Shown: piece by piece, positions 14,855 through 22,396 of the stretch
How positions within the stretch are numbered: position 1 is the stretch's first letter
How the letters are laid out: each line of letters starts with the position of its first letter
Origin: Verrucomicrobiota bacterium
GTDB lineage: Bacteria; Verrucomicrobiota; Verrucomicrobiia; Chthoniobacterales; JAFAMB01
NCBI GenBank assembly: GCA_019237325.1
Contig: JAFAHI010000690.1
Span: 1-33,020 of the forward strand
Reading direction: 5' to 3'
DNA: 33,020 bases
Notes under the pieces: model-generated
Database searches by the model: none
What the model was told of the DNA's origin: nothing
Seen by the model: the letters and a program-made list of their open reading frames with translations, nothing else
Program-made: the position numbers and the translations under genes

Positions 14855-14947
14855 ATGATTCGGTTTCTGGTTCTGTTATATGGGTTATTCGCGACGATCC
14901 TGTTCTGTGCCTTAGGAATCAGTTTAGTTGCTCAATTTCGGATCTGA
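14855..14947 (+). CDS. 30-aa membrane peptide, possible NnrU/MddA-like N-terminal remnant
   Basis: An ORF of 30 codons (MIRFLVLLYGLFATILFCAL, then GISLVAQFRI) with a good ribosome site (GGGAGG, seven bases upstream). It is a single hydrophobic helix. The first dozen residues resemble the start of NnrU / methanethiol S-methyltransferase-like membrane proteins (xRFLVLLYG), so it may be a truncated remnant or a genuine small membrane protein. The last 16 bases overlap the convergent DUF1643 gene. Confidence 0.4.
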   Translation: MIRFLVLLYGLFATILFCALGISLVAQFRI

Positions 14948-15651
14948 TCCAGTCTGAATGGCTTAGGCCTGATCCTCGACTTTAAATAGAGGGGATGATG
15001 CGGTGCTCCGGTCCTGTTTCTAAGCAGGCATTCAAACGAAACGTTGAGCAAAGCCGATACCTGTCTATCGCGCCCTAGAAATCTGCCGTGGTCGCCCCAA
15101 CAAGCGATAACCCGGTCAACATTACGAACCTCTGCCAGTAAATGTTCGTTGTTATCCGGTCCAATTGGATCGCTCGCACGTTGCAGGTCGCGCGGATCAG
15201 TGGCGCGAAACGCGAACAGATTGAGCATCACCACCTCAGAGAAACCCCACTTTCTCGAATAACGGCATACTGACGCCAAGGTCTGATCAAGGCTAATTTC
15301 ATCCGCAGTACTTGGGTTTAAGCCGATCCACGCGATCCTCCTGCGCTTCACTCTCGTCCTGGTACTCGTCGTTGTCCTTCCAACTTCGCCAACGGTCTGG
15401 TTGTGGAGCGTGCCTCGCTTGCGAGGCCGAGTTGGGCGGTCGGCACTGTAGAGCTCAGGCTTCGTCGGACAGGACGTCCTCAAATCCGGGTGGGCGGCGT
15501 AGTGCATTGCGGGTGTGTTGGAATACTGAGCTCCGTCGGAGTTCGGCTCCGCATACGTGGGGGTTGGCGCGGTTTCTGCTGATAGAGGACCGCATTGGCA
15601 TCGTAAGACATAGCGATAAATGCGGTCCGGGCTAAAGACGCATGCGTTCAT
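14932..15651 (-). CDS. DUF1643 protein with a large internal insertion
   Basis: 239 residues. The N-terminal CVFSPDRIYRYVLR (4-17) and the core IAWIGLNPSTADE (106-118), SLDQTLASVCRYSRKWGF, VVMLNLFAFRATDPRDL and DPIGPDNNEHL are all DUF1643. In the family these two parts are normally about a dozen residues apart, whereas here about 88 residues separate them. The extra part (about 21-104) is low-complexity, rich in Pro/Thr/Arg, and is encoded by repeat words found elsewhere (PRPRKRGTLH from the GCCTCGCTTGCGAGGC hairpin). The frame is kept throughout. Family function is unknown; whether the product is active is uncertain. Confidence 0.78.
   Translation of the reverse strand: MNACVFSPDRIYRYVLRCQCGPLSAETAPTPTYAEPNSDGAQYSNTPAMHYAAHPDLRTSCPTKPELYSADRPTRPRKRGTLHNQTVGEVGRTTTSTRTRVKRRRIAWIGLNPSTADEISLDQTLASVCRYSRKWGFSEVVMLNLFAFRATDPRDLQRASDPIGPDNNEHLLAEVRNVDRVIACWGDHGRFLGRDRQVSALLNVSFECLLRNRTGAPHHPLYLKSRIRPKPFRLDQIRN
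15340..15591 (-). mobile_element. Putative in-frame palindromic insertion in DUF1643
   Basis: This part of the DUF1643 frame has no counterpart in the family. It contains GTGGAGCGTGCCTCGCTTGC (from 15403), matching the left end of the 32059 element copy, a GAGCTCCGTCGGAG dyad near 15528, and GGACAGGACGTCC near 15469. No stop codon arises in the coding frame. Edges are approximate and judged from where DUF1643 similarity stops. Confidence 0.55.
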
Positions 15652-15689
15652 TAATACACGTCATCAGAAAAAGGGATAAAAAGGCTGGG

Positions 15690-15741
15690 ATTGCAAGTAA
15701 TCGCTTGCAATCGCTTTAATAGCGTGCAAGTGCTTGCTTGC
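15690..15741. promoter_or_regulatory. Three consecutive GCAAG/CTTGC dyads
   Basis: ATTGCAAG-N6-CTTGCAAT (15690-15711), CGCTTTAATAGCG (15712-15724) and GCAAGTGCTTGC (15726-15737) follow one another. They lie between the divergent DUF1643 and 66-aa genes. The site could be a multi-site operator or another small repeat; which one cannot be decided here. Confidence 0.4.
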
Positions 15742-15824
15742 ATGGAAAATTACCCGCAATTCGCTCTTCAGGAATCCAACGAAGACCGGATACAGGCGGG
15801 CAGGCATGCGGAAAGGATGGGATT

Positions 15825-16025
15825 ATGAGTGAATTAGTACGTTGGAAGGAATACCGAGTGCGTCAGGAAATCTATAAAGAGCGCCTCAAGCAAAGTGAGA
15901 CATCGGCTGATAGGGTCAATTCAAGCGAAGCGAGCGAGGAGGAGTTGAACCGAATATCGGTCGCTTTCTTCGAGCAAATATTCGGCGAGCGACGGCAGCC
16001 GATCTCATTGTCTTCGAACACCTAA
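15825..16025 (+). CDS. Hypothetical 66-aa charged protein
   Basis: From ATG 15825, with AAGGATGG about six bases upstream as a ribosome site. The protein (MSELVRWKEYRVRQEIYKER, then LKQSETSADRVNSSEASEEE, LNRISVAFFEQIFGERRQ) is charged and mostly helical, without signal or membrane segments. The frame is open to 15738 but the extension lacks a ribosome site. No family recognised. Confidence 0.5.
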   Translation: MSELVRWKEYRVRQEIYKERLKQSETSADRVNSSEASEEELNRISVAFFEQIFGERRQPISLSSNT

Positions 16026-16079
16026 CGGCAATTAAGTGCGGGCTTTTTCCCGATCTATTTGAAGCTCTACGTGACCGGA

Positions 16080-16110
16080 GCAGCTTCGCAGCGGACGGCT
16101 GCGAAGCTGC
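16080..16110 (+). terminator. Perfect 12-bp stem hairpin
   Basis: GCAGCTTCGCAG and CTGCGAAGCTGC around a seven-base loop, 55 bases after the 66-aa gene. The stem is perfect but is not followed by a T-run, so it may be a terminator or one more small palindrome. Confidence 0.45.
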
Positions 16111-16452
16111 TGCCGGCTATCCGGTAGTGAGACACATCCATAAGATTCGCAAAAATTCAGTTTGCGAACACGGCAAGAAAAGGAGACCGATTGGGGCGTT
16201 CACGACGAACGTTTACCAACTTAGCCGGTCCATGGAGGGGTCGAGCCGGTTTCGTCTCCTTCTCTGGACCTGCGTCCCCCAGAGAATGAATCAAGTCCGC
16301 TGCGCATACGCAGGAGCTCTCCTCAGCTCAGGTCTCACTCCTGCCGCGAACGAAAACGCGTTGCCCCAGGTGTCGCCCGACAAGGTGATCCCTTCCTTCA
16401 GGTCACGTCGTTTCCGTATCAACAACGCGAAGCGGCAAAAAGCCTCCCTCCT
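16111..16452. other. Gene-free leader before the glycoside hydrolase
   Basis: About 340 bases with no convincing gene. An open frame (16127-16456) has no recognisable protein character. One stretch (GTCCATGGAGGGGTCGAGCC, near 16229) faintly recalls the large palindromic element. The bases just before ATG 16453 (CCTCCCTCCT) are the complement of a ribosome site, not a ribosome site. Confidence 0.5.
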
Positions 16453-18708
16453 ATGAAGATGCCAACTGTTACCGCATCCCATTGCTTCCTGCTCACTTTG
16501 CTGATTGGAAGCGGGGCGATCGCGCCCACACTATACGGCGACAACGCCGTTCCGCCGTCCGCAGTCGTTCTCGGTCTGAAAGCGCCGCCACCTAATCTGG
16601 TTATTTCGGATCCAACCAAAAATCTTCCACCATACGTTCCCCCACAGCCGCCGACGCTTCAGAAATCGGTTACGCTGACATTCAGCGATTTCAATCAGTA
16701 CCTGTCCTCCGGTACGACCCAAGGTTGGCAACAGGGTTCTACACCAGAGACGATTATGATTCCGCCGCAGCCGAATAGCAGTACCGGGCTGGGAGACAAG
16801 GCAGTCGCTAATAAGCAGGTCGCTGATACCTCGTATGATACTGCTTCTTATGAGGCTGATGTAACGGTCGGTTCGTCGGCGCCCGGAGATACGGGTAATG
16901 CCGGCTTCATCGTGCATGTAACGAACCCGTCAAAAGGTGGCTATGACAGTCTGACCGGCTACTACGTCGGACTCGATGTTAGCGGGAACCAACTCGTGGT
17001 CGGGCGCGAAGATTATAGTTGGACGAATTTCATTGAGTATCCGGCTGCCAGTGTCACTCCCGGAAGCACACACCATTTGAAAGTTACTACCGAGGGAAAC
17101 GCGCTCCTGGTCTACCTCGATAACGTGCAGATCATTAGTATTAACGATGCGACCAACAACTTGAAGCCGGAGTTCCTGGCGGGCGCCTTTGGCCTTCGCC
17201 GGTTCGGCCCGAGTATGAGTGCCAGCAACATTACCATCAATACCTATCCAAAAGTCACCTCGCCTATTTACGACTTCTCGAAGATCGTCGGGGCCGTCTA
17301 CAACCCTTACAGCGCGGATAATGCCATTGATTTCTGGAACAACTACAATCCTGTGGAGGTCGATCGTGAATTACGGTACGCGGAAGCCTACGGGATGAAC
17401 ACGATTACCGTGTATCTCCACTATTTTAGTTGGCTGGCGGATCGAGTCGGTTTGCTGAGCAAGTTTGAGAATCTGCTCGAGATCGCCACCAATCACGGCT
17501 TGAAGGTTGCCCCGATTTTTTATGACGACTGTTGGAACTATGATCCGGCTCCCGGTCCGCAGCCCCCGCCAATTTGGGGCGTACACAACAGCCAATGGGT
17601 AGAATCCCCGGGTCACCCAGTCGAAGAAAATTATTTCAACCCGGTCTCAACCTCCAGTAGCACGACTTATAAAACCAGCCTGCAAAATTATATTACCGAC
17701 TTCGCTTCGGTTTACCGCAATGATCCGAGAATACTCTATTGGGAGATTATGAACGAGCCGGGGTGCAGCGGCGATGGTTCAATGCAAGAGAGACGGGCCC
17801 AATTGATGAACGATGGACGTATGGCCATCCTGGCAGCCGGCGCCATCCAACCGATCAATTCTCCGCAGGTGCAGGAGGATGAAGGAACCTATTTCTCCGA
17901 TTTCTACGCCTTCCATCCTTATGGTGGTTACGCCGGACCAATCAATGGCAGCGACGTCAATGCGCTAAACTCAGAAACGCTGGAAAGAGGATTCAATGAC
18001 GCCTGGGGCTACGCCTTTCCCATGACCATGGCAGGTGTCGTCAGTAACTATGGTGGGAAGACCGGATTTCTCGTATGGGAGTTGATGATTGGAGATACGA
18101 ACACCCGGTTTCATTGGGGACAAGTTCCTTCCAATCCGGCTACCGTCGAACCCGCCACTCCTTTCCAAGGAACCATCTATCCGGACGGTCACCCTTGGCA
18201 GACTGCTGAAGTCCAAGCGCTCACTGGCAACGGCTACAACAGTCTGCCTGTGCTGAACGTGAGTTATTACAACAACACCACGTTTACGGGGACCCCGGTG
18301 AAAACCTCGATTACTCCGGCGCTTAGCTTTGATTTGAATACGTACAAAGGCACGAACTCACCCGACGCATCCGCTGGGGTTCTATCAACCGGTTACGGCA
18401 TTCGTTGGACCGGAGAAATTGAGGATGTTGAGGCCGCACAGACAGCTGCTTCTGGCGGAAATCCCTTCATCTTCTTTCTAACTTCCGACGACGTGGCTCG
18501 CGTTTGGATTGGTTCGACGGAAATTATCAACAAGCAGTCGCCGGGGTTAGCAACTCTCGCTGGTCAGTACAAACTAAATCCGAATCAACCAGTCCCGGTT
18601 ACCGTTGAATATACGCACAGCTCGACCAACGCCGCGAGCATGCATCTGTATTGGATGAGTCCATCCCGCAAAGGAGCAATACAGATTGTTTCCAGGCCGA
18701 GCCAGTAG
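16453..18708 (+). CDS. Secreted GH5-like glycoside hydrolase with PA14 domain
   Basis: 751 residues. A signal peptide (about 1-29) and a Pro-rich linker lead to a jelly-roll, laminin-G/DUF1080-like domain (about 70-268, with GFIVHVTNPS and YYVGLDVSGNQLVVGRED). Next is a TIM-barrel catalytic domain (about 275-590) with NTITVYLHYFSWL and the clan-A acid/base in WEIMNEPG (Glu435); a likely nucleophile is GFLVWELMIG (Glu543). The C-terminal PA14 domain (about 598-751) has VSYYNNTTFTG, GIRWTGEIE and FFLTSDDVARVWIG. The layout fits an exported enzyme that binds and cuts plant or microbial polysaccharide; cellulose, mannan or a related beta-glycan cannot be told apart. It stands alone, followed by a strong hairpin. 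Confidence 0.88.
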   Translation: MKMPTVTASHCFLLTLLIGSGAIAPTLYGDNAVPPSAVVLGLKAPPPNLVISDPTKNLPPYVPPQPPTLQKSVTLTFSDFNQYLSSGTTQGWQQGSTPETIMIPPQPNSSTGLGDKAVANKQVADTSYDTASYEADVTVGSSAPGDTGNAGFIVHVTNPSKGGYDSLTGYYVGLDVSGNQLVVGREDYSWTNFIEYPAASVTPGSTHHLKVTTEGNALLVYLDNVQIISINDATNNLKPEFLAGAFGLRRFGPSMSASNITINTYPKVTSPIYDFSKIVGAVYNPYSADNAIDFWNNYNPVEVDRELRYAEAYGMNTITVYLHYFSWLADRVGLLSKFENLLEIATNHGLKVAPIFYDDCWNYDPAPGPQPPPIWGVHNSQWVESPGHPVEENYFNPVSTSSSTTYKTSLQNYITDFASVYRNDPRILYWEIMNEPGCSGDGSMQERRAQLMNDGRMAILAAGAIQPINSPQVQEDEGTYFSDFYAFHPYGGYAGPINGSDVNALNSETLERGFNDAWGYAFPMTMAGVVSNYGGKTGFLVWELMIGDTNTRFHWGQVPSNPATVEPATPFQGTIYPDGHPWQTAEVQALTGNGYNSLPVLNVSYYNNTTFTGTPVKTSITPALSFDLNTYKGTNSPDASAGVLSTGYGIRWTGEIEDVEAAQTAASGGNPFIFFLTSDDVARVWIGSTEIINKQSPGLATLAGQYKLNPNQPVPVTVEYTHSSTNAASMHLYWMSPSRKGAIQIVSRPSQ

Positions 18709-18748
18709 GGCGAGCTGGATGCATACCGCGAAGCGGTAATAGATTATA

Positions 18749-18778
18749 CGCCAGGGCCGAACGCTTTCGGCCCTGGCG
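18749..18778 (+). terminator. 13-bp perfect hairpin after the glycoside hydrolase
   Basis: CGCCAGGGCCGAA, CGCT, TTCGGCCCTGGCG: a perfect GC-rich stem 40 bases after the stop codon. A T-run is missing, yet position and stability suit a transcription terminator. Confidence 0.6.
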
Positions 18779-18841
18779 CGGTCCTTAGCCGCTTCACGGC
18801 AGCGTTGACAGCAAAGCTGCTACTGGTAAGGAGCCGTACGC

Positions 18842-19203
18842 ATGCGAGGCCGAAGCGCTCGGCGCCCCCTGGAGGGGAGCCGCTTTTACCCGGACCCGGT
18901 TTGCATGCACGTTCTTGAAAACCCGCGTTTACCAGCTGGGCGTGTGCGAGCAGGCGGCTCCCGCGAACGTTTCGTGGTGCTGCCGTGAACCATCGCGATT
19001 CGTTTTGTTTCCGATCAACGCGATAAGGCCAAACCACGCCATGAGACGTTTCCGGGAGCCGCCTGCTAGACAACGTCTCAGAAATACAATGGTTGTTTGC
19101 GCGATCAGCTCAGGTTACGGGCAACCTTCAAAAGCGGCTCCCCTCCATATGGGTCGCGACCGCATCGGCCTCGTCCCGCTGCCGCGGTAAAGCAGCGCTC
19201 CAC
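18842..19203 (+). mobile_element. Nested palindromic element, copy 2
   Basis: The copy runs from a degenerate left end (ATGCGAGGCCGAAGCGCTCG) to the right end AAAGCAGCGCTCCAC. It contains GGAGGGGAGCCGCTTTTACC, GAGCAGGCGGCTCCCGCGAA, CGATAAGGCCAAACC, CGGGAGCCGCCTG, AATACAATGGTTGTT, GATCAGCTCAGGTTACGGG and AAAAGCGGCTCCCCTCC in this order, as in copy 3. No coding content. Confidence 0.85.
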
Positions 19204-19225
19204 ACTCCGGTGTTGCCCTGCAAGC

Positions 19226-19606
19226 TTAACATTTCCCCGCTAACGGATTCGGAAAGGTATCGGCGTTTTGTTCGTCGCTAGCATCGATACAAGCAAAGTC
19301 CTTTTCGATCAGGATCCGCAAGCTCGTCTGGTGCTCGACTAGCTGTTCGCTTTCGATTCCAATCTGATCGCTGGAGGCCCATCGCGTTACGGCCTCCGGC
19401 GGAACCTGAACGAGGATACTGTGCGGCGTCAACGTCGCCGATACTGAAGAAACCGAGTCTGCTGATTCAAGCACGTAACGAAACGTTTTATCGTCACCGC
19501 TTCCAGAAATGATCTTCTCTTCAACTCTTCTGGTCCGGGCGAACTCTTCTACTTCGCTTCGCCTCAGCCGGAAACGAATTGAATTGAATTCTAGTCGTAA
19601 TTTCAC
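19226..19606 (-). CDS. DUF7009-like small protein
   Basis: 126 residues beginning MKLRLEFNSIRFRLRRSEVE, with VEEKIISG, then FRYVLES, an ILVQVPPEAVTRWASSDQIG stretch, and RILIEKDFACID followed by DTFPNP near the end. I recognise the pattern as the small soluble family recently named DUF7009, common in Bacteroidetes and Verrucomicrobia-type genomes; function unknown. No signal peptide or membrane helix. The gene lies between two large palindromic regions, with no operon partner. Confidence 0.75.
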   Translation of the reverse strand: MKLRLEFNSIRFRLRRSEVEEFARTRRVEEKIISGSGDDKTFRYVLESADSVSSVSATLTPHSILVQVPPEAVTRWASSDQIGIESEQLVEHQTSLRILIEKDFACIDASDEQNADTFPNPLAGKC

Positions 19607-20285
19607 TGCTCAATGAAGTTAACAGTATTTCGCGCCGAAGCCATCGTGACGATTTGTGAATCTATTTCATTTTGACCATGAAATGGTCTGACAAAATAGC
19701 CCGGGGCTTCAGCCCTGGGTTCGTCGGGTATCGAAAAGTGCCCTGAAAGTGGCACCCGATTTTTTGGGCGCGGTGGTCGAAAAACGGGCCGCCATGCTAA
19801 AAACGCGCCTCGGTCGCCACTTTCATAGCGTGTCTTGCGCCATCCACACCCAGGGTTAAAACCCATAGGCGCTAAGATAAGACACAGACAGGGATAGCCG
19901 CGAAAGAACGCAAAGAAAGCAGGAATAGCCGCAAAAAGGCACAAAAATCGCAAAAAAACACGAAAAATTAAGGGATCAACTTCTACGTAATCGCGATTAT
20001 CGGCCCAAGGCTCGCATCGAATTTCTACCCATTTTAGCAGCTTCTTATCTCGCTCTTTTTTGCGATCCTTGCGCTCTTTTGCGGCTATTCCCGTCTTATC
20101 TTAGCGCCTATGGGTTAAAACCCTGGGCTGTTCTCTCGGACCATTTCATGGTCAAAGAGCCGACAGCCCAGTCTTTTCACGCCCTAGCCGAAGAACCCGC
20201 CCTGGCTCTCCACCAATCACCAATCACCGATCACCAATCACGTCTCACGTCTCACGTCTCACGTCTCACGTCTCACTTCTCCTGG
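19607..20285. repeat. ~490-bp nested palindrome plus tandem GTGAGAC/AATCACC words
   Basis: Outer arms are GACCATGAAATGGTC (near 19674) and GGACCATTTCATGGTC (near 20138). Inner 35-bp arms at 19849-19883 and 20093-20127 differ at only two positions (CCCAGGGTT...ATAAGAC). Between them are GCCGCAAAAAGGC-type words in both orientations. A CCCGGGGCTTCAGCCCTGGG dyad lies at 19700-19719. From about 20205 to 20282 tandem CCAATCA and CGTCTCA words follow, ending at the stop of the aldo/keto reductase gene. No gene is supported. Confidence 0.85.
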
Positions 20286-21251
20286 TCACCCTTGCCCAGT
20301 CAAAAACGCAAGATTGTCCGCGCTCAACTTCGCTTTGGTCGCTTCGAACGATTCGAGGAGATCAGCGCTTTGCCTTGGCCCGATGATTGGAAAGACGGGG
20401 AACGGCTGGCTGAGCAAATAGCCTAGTACGATCGCCCCAGTGCTCAGCCCGGTCTCCGATTGGACCGTCTTGATTCGTTTATAGCGCTCGCGATTCTCCG
20501 GACTGTCAAATAGCGCCTTCACCAATTCCCGCGCTTGATCGAGGTTGTCATTTTCCAGCCGCCGGAAATATCCATTCGCCTGCGTGGTATACGGAAACGC
20601 TGCAACGTTATGATCTGCGTGCCATTGAGCAAAAGAATCGTCGGTATATGCCCAGGTCGGATCCCCTTTCGAGGCGTCCGCTTTCGCCAAGCTCCACTGA
20701 TTTTGCACCCCGATGATGGGCTGCACTCCCAGTTTCTCCGCCGCCGTTCTAGCTGCCTCAGCACGCCTTTGAGTCCAATTCGATAAGCCGCCGTATCGGA
20801 TCCTTCCTGCTTTGCGGAAGTCTTCGAGCATCAAAACGATCTCCTCGACAGGCGTGTTGGGGTCGTCGCGGTGCAGCCAGTAAATGTCTGCGTAATCAAT
20901 CCCTAGGCGCTGCAGACTTGAATTGAGATCGGACTCGACGATCGGCTTCGACATGCGGGGTTTGTCCATATTATCGAGCCGGGGATGAGCCCCTTTTGTC
21001 GAAATGATCAGTTGATCCCGGTTTTTATTTTTTCTCAACCAGTTGCCAAGAAAGGTCTCACTCCGATGCTCGCCGTTCGGGAGCCATGCGGCGTAAATCT
21101 CAGCGGTGTCCAACACGTTTCCACCAGCATCAAGATAGGTCTTGATGATTTCTTCCGAGACCGAGTCATCAATGGAAGAACCAAACTCAGCGGTGCCAAG
21201 GCAAAGCTCTGACGCCTTAAGATTGGTGTGCGGGATAGGGCGCGTTTTCAT
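20286..21251 (-). CDS. Aldo/keto reductase with intact catalytic tetrad
   Basis: 321 residues from ATG 21251 (the frame extends nine codons further without homology). NADPH-dependent TIM-barrel oxidoreductase: NVLDTAEIY gives Asp48 and Tyr53, IISTKGAH gives Lys86, and IYWLHRDDP gives His127. The cofactor end is FPIIGPRQSADLLESFEA. It resembles the YajO/IolS-like group. In contrast to the other reductase at 8315 it keeps the histidine. Micro-repeats start directly after its stop. Substrate unknown, possibly a sugar or aldehyde. Confidence 0.9.
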   Translation of the reverse strand: MKTRPIPHTNLKASELCLGTAEFGSSIDDSVSEEIIKTYLDAGGNVLDTAEIYAAWLPNGEHRSETFLGNWLRKNKNRDQLIISTKGAHPRLDNMDKPRMSKPIVESDLNSSLQRLGIDYADIYWLHRDDPNTPVEEIVLMLEDFRKAGRIRYGGLSNWTQRRAEAARTAAEKLGVQPIIGVQNQWSLAKADASKGDPTWAYTDDSFAQWHADHNVAAFPYTTQANGYFRRLENDNLDQARELVKALFDSPENRERYKRIKTVQSETGLSTGAIVLGYLLSQPFPVFPIIGPRQSADLLESFEATKAKLSADNLAFLTGQG

Positions 21252-21274
21252 CTTCGCTGAAAAGTACAGAGAAT

Positions 21275-21374
21275 CCACAATACGGAAAGGACACAGAGGA
21301 CACGAAGACAGAACCTAAATAACCGGATTCATTGCCTCAGTCTTTGTGTTCTTCGTGGTCTTTCCGTATTGTGG
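21275..21374. repeat. CCACAATACGGAAAG inverted repeat
   Basis: The left arm CCACAATACGGAAAGGACAC (21275 on, continuing with GAGGACACGAAGACA) pairs with the right arm 21341-21374 (TCTTTGTGTTCTTCGTGG..., ending TTTCCGTATTGTGG). It separates two minus-strand genes. Confidence 0.8.
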
Positions 21375-21441
21375 TCGTTCCGGTAAATGTGGACCACGGC
21401 ATGATGAGGGTGAGCGGATTGCGCTTTAGATCACTACTCCG

Positions 21442-22329
21442 TTACGTTTGTGGCCCCGCTGCTTTGAAGAACGCTTTCAACTCCCGCGCCAATCGGTCGG
21501 GTTCCTCTTCCGGAACATAATGACCGCACGGAAACATTAGACCGCGCGTGTTCGGTGCGATCGGCAAGAGGTCGTCACCGATATTTGGAGTAGAACCTCG
21601 TTCACCTCCGATTGCCAGAACCGGGAATGAAAGTTTCGTTGCGGCCAGCGCTCGATTCTGTTCCATCGATTCCGGAACGGCCTGATAGAACTTGAAACTT
21701 GCTGCCATTGCGCCCGGGGCGGAATAGACTCGGGTGTACTCCTTGATATCTGCGTCAGTGAAGACATCCGGCCGCGCCGCCTTATTCTTAAAGAACCAGG
21801 TTATATAGGCTTCTTCACGCCCAGCGACCAGAGATTCCGCTAGCTCCGGCACCTGCTGGAAAAGAAAATGCCACCGGTTACGCGCCTCTGGTAGGCGGAT
21901 TTCAGGCCGAAGGCTGACTCCCGGGATGCCGGCGTCGATAAGAGTAAGCGTCTCAATTTTGGAGCGGAAGGTAGCAGCGCAAGTAAAGGCAACCCAAGCG
22001 CCGACGTCGTGCCCAACCAGGTGAAAACGATCAAGACTGAGCTCTGAAAGGAAAAGATCCAATCGTTTGGCGACAGTGGCGGTATCATAGCCATCGGGTG
22101 GGAGATCGGAATCGCCTTGGCCGGGTAGGTCGGGAGCGATTACGCGATAGTTGCCGGCTAGTGCAGGGATCACTTTGCGCCACGCATAAGAGCTCTGCGG
22201 GAAGCCCGAGAGCAGGATCACTGGGAACCCGGCGCCTTGAGACAAGTAATGGAAACGGAGGCCGGCGCTCACAACATCGGAATGCCGAAACGCTCCGGAA
22301 TGGTCAGCAGAAAGAGGATTAGTGCTCAT
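21442..22329 (-). CDS. Alpha/beta hydrolase, epoxide hydrolase/haloalkane dehalogenase type
   Basis: 295 residues. The oxyanion loop is LSGFPQSSYAWRKV (40-53), followed by APDLPGQGDSDLP, the nucleophile elbow GHDVGAW with Asp108 (aspartate rather than serine, as in epoxide hydrolases and dehalogenases), and the catalytic His in FPCGHYVPEEEP (His270). It would hydrolyse epoxide, halide or a similar ester bond through an aspartyl-ester intermediate. It is divergent from a CGNR regulator, and the 67-bp gap holds two similar dyads, so this hydrolase is probably that regulator's target. Confidence 0.88.
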   Translation of the reverse strand: MSTNPLSADHSGAFRHSDVVSAGLRFHYLSQGAGFPVILLSGFPQSSYAWRKVIPALAGNYRVIAPDLPGQGDSDLPPDGYDTATVAKRLDLFLSELSLDRFHLVGHDVGAWVAFTCAATFRSKIETLTLIDAGIPGVSLRPEIRLPEARNRWHFLFQQVPELAESLVAGREEAYITWFFKNKAARPDVFTDADIKEYTRVYSAPGAMAASFKFYQAVPESMEQNRALAATKLSFPVLAIGGERGSTPNIGDDLLPIAPNTRGLMFPCGHYVPEEEPDRLARELKAFFKAAGPQT

Positions 22330-22337
22330 TGGATTAT

Positions 22338-22354
22338 AACCTGTTAAACCGGTT
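22338..22354. promoter_or_regulatory. Operator 1 in the hydrolase/CGNR divergent promoter
   Basis: AACCTG-TTAAA-CCGGTT, one mismatch from a perfect dyad, nine bases before the hydrolase ATG. It overlaps the likely -10 (TATAAC on the minus strand, 22352-22357), which lies 15 bases from a consensus -35 TTGACA (22373-22378, minus strand). Confidence 0.6.
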
Positions 22355-22376
22355 ATATGACTAGCGGATTGCTGTC

Positions 22377-22393
22377 AACCAGTTATACTGGTT
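22377..22393. promoter_or_regulatory. Operator 2 in the hydrolase/CGNR divergent promoter
   Basis: AACCAG-TTATA-CTGGTT is a perfect dyad with the same layout as operator 1, centred 39 bases away. It ends three bases before the CGNR ATG and contains a TATACT -10-like sequence, so the CGNR transcript may have almost no leader. Confidence 0.6.
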
Positions 22394-22396
22394 TTT

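Noticed and set aside
16127-16456. 109-residue open frame before the glycoside hydrolase
   Set aside because: No signal, domain or ribosome site, and composition is unlike neighbouring genes.
19603-19953. 116-residue minus-strand frame in the 19.6-20.3 kb region
   Set aside because: Lies fully in nested palindromic sequence; cysteine and aromatic runs are artefacts of repeat words.
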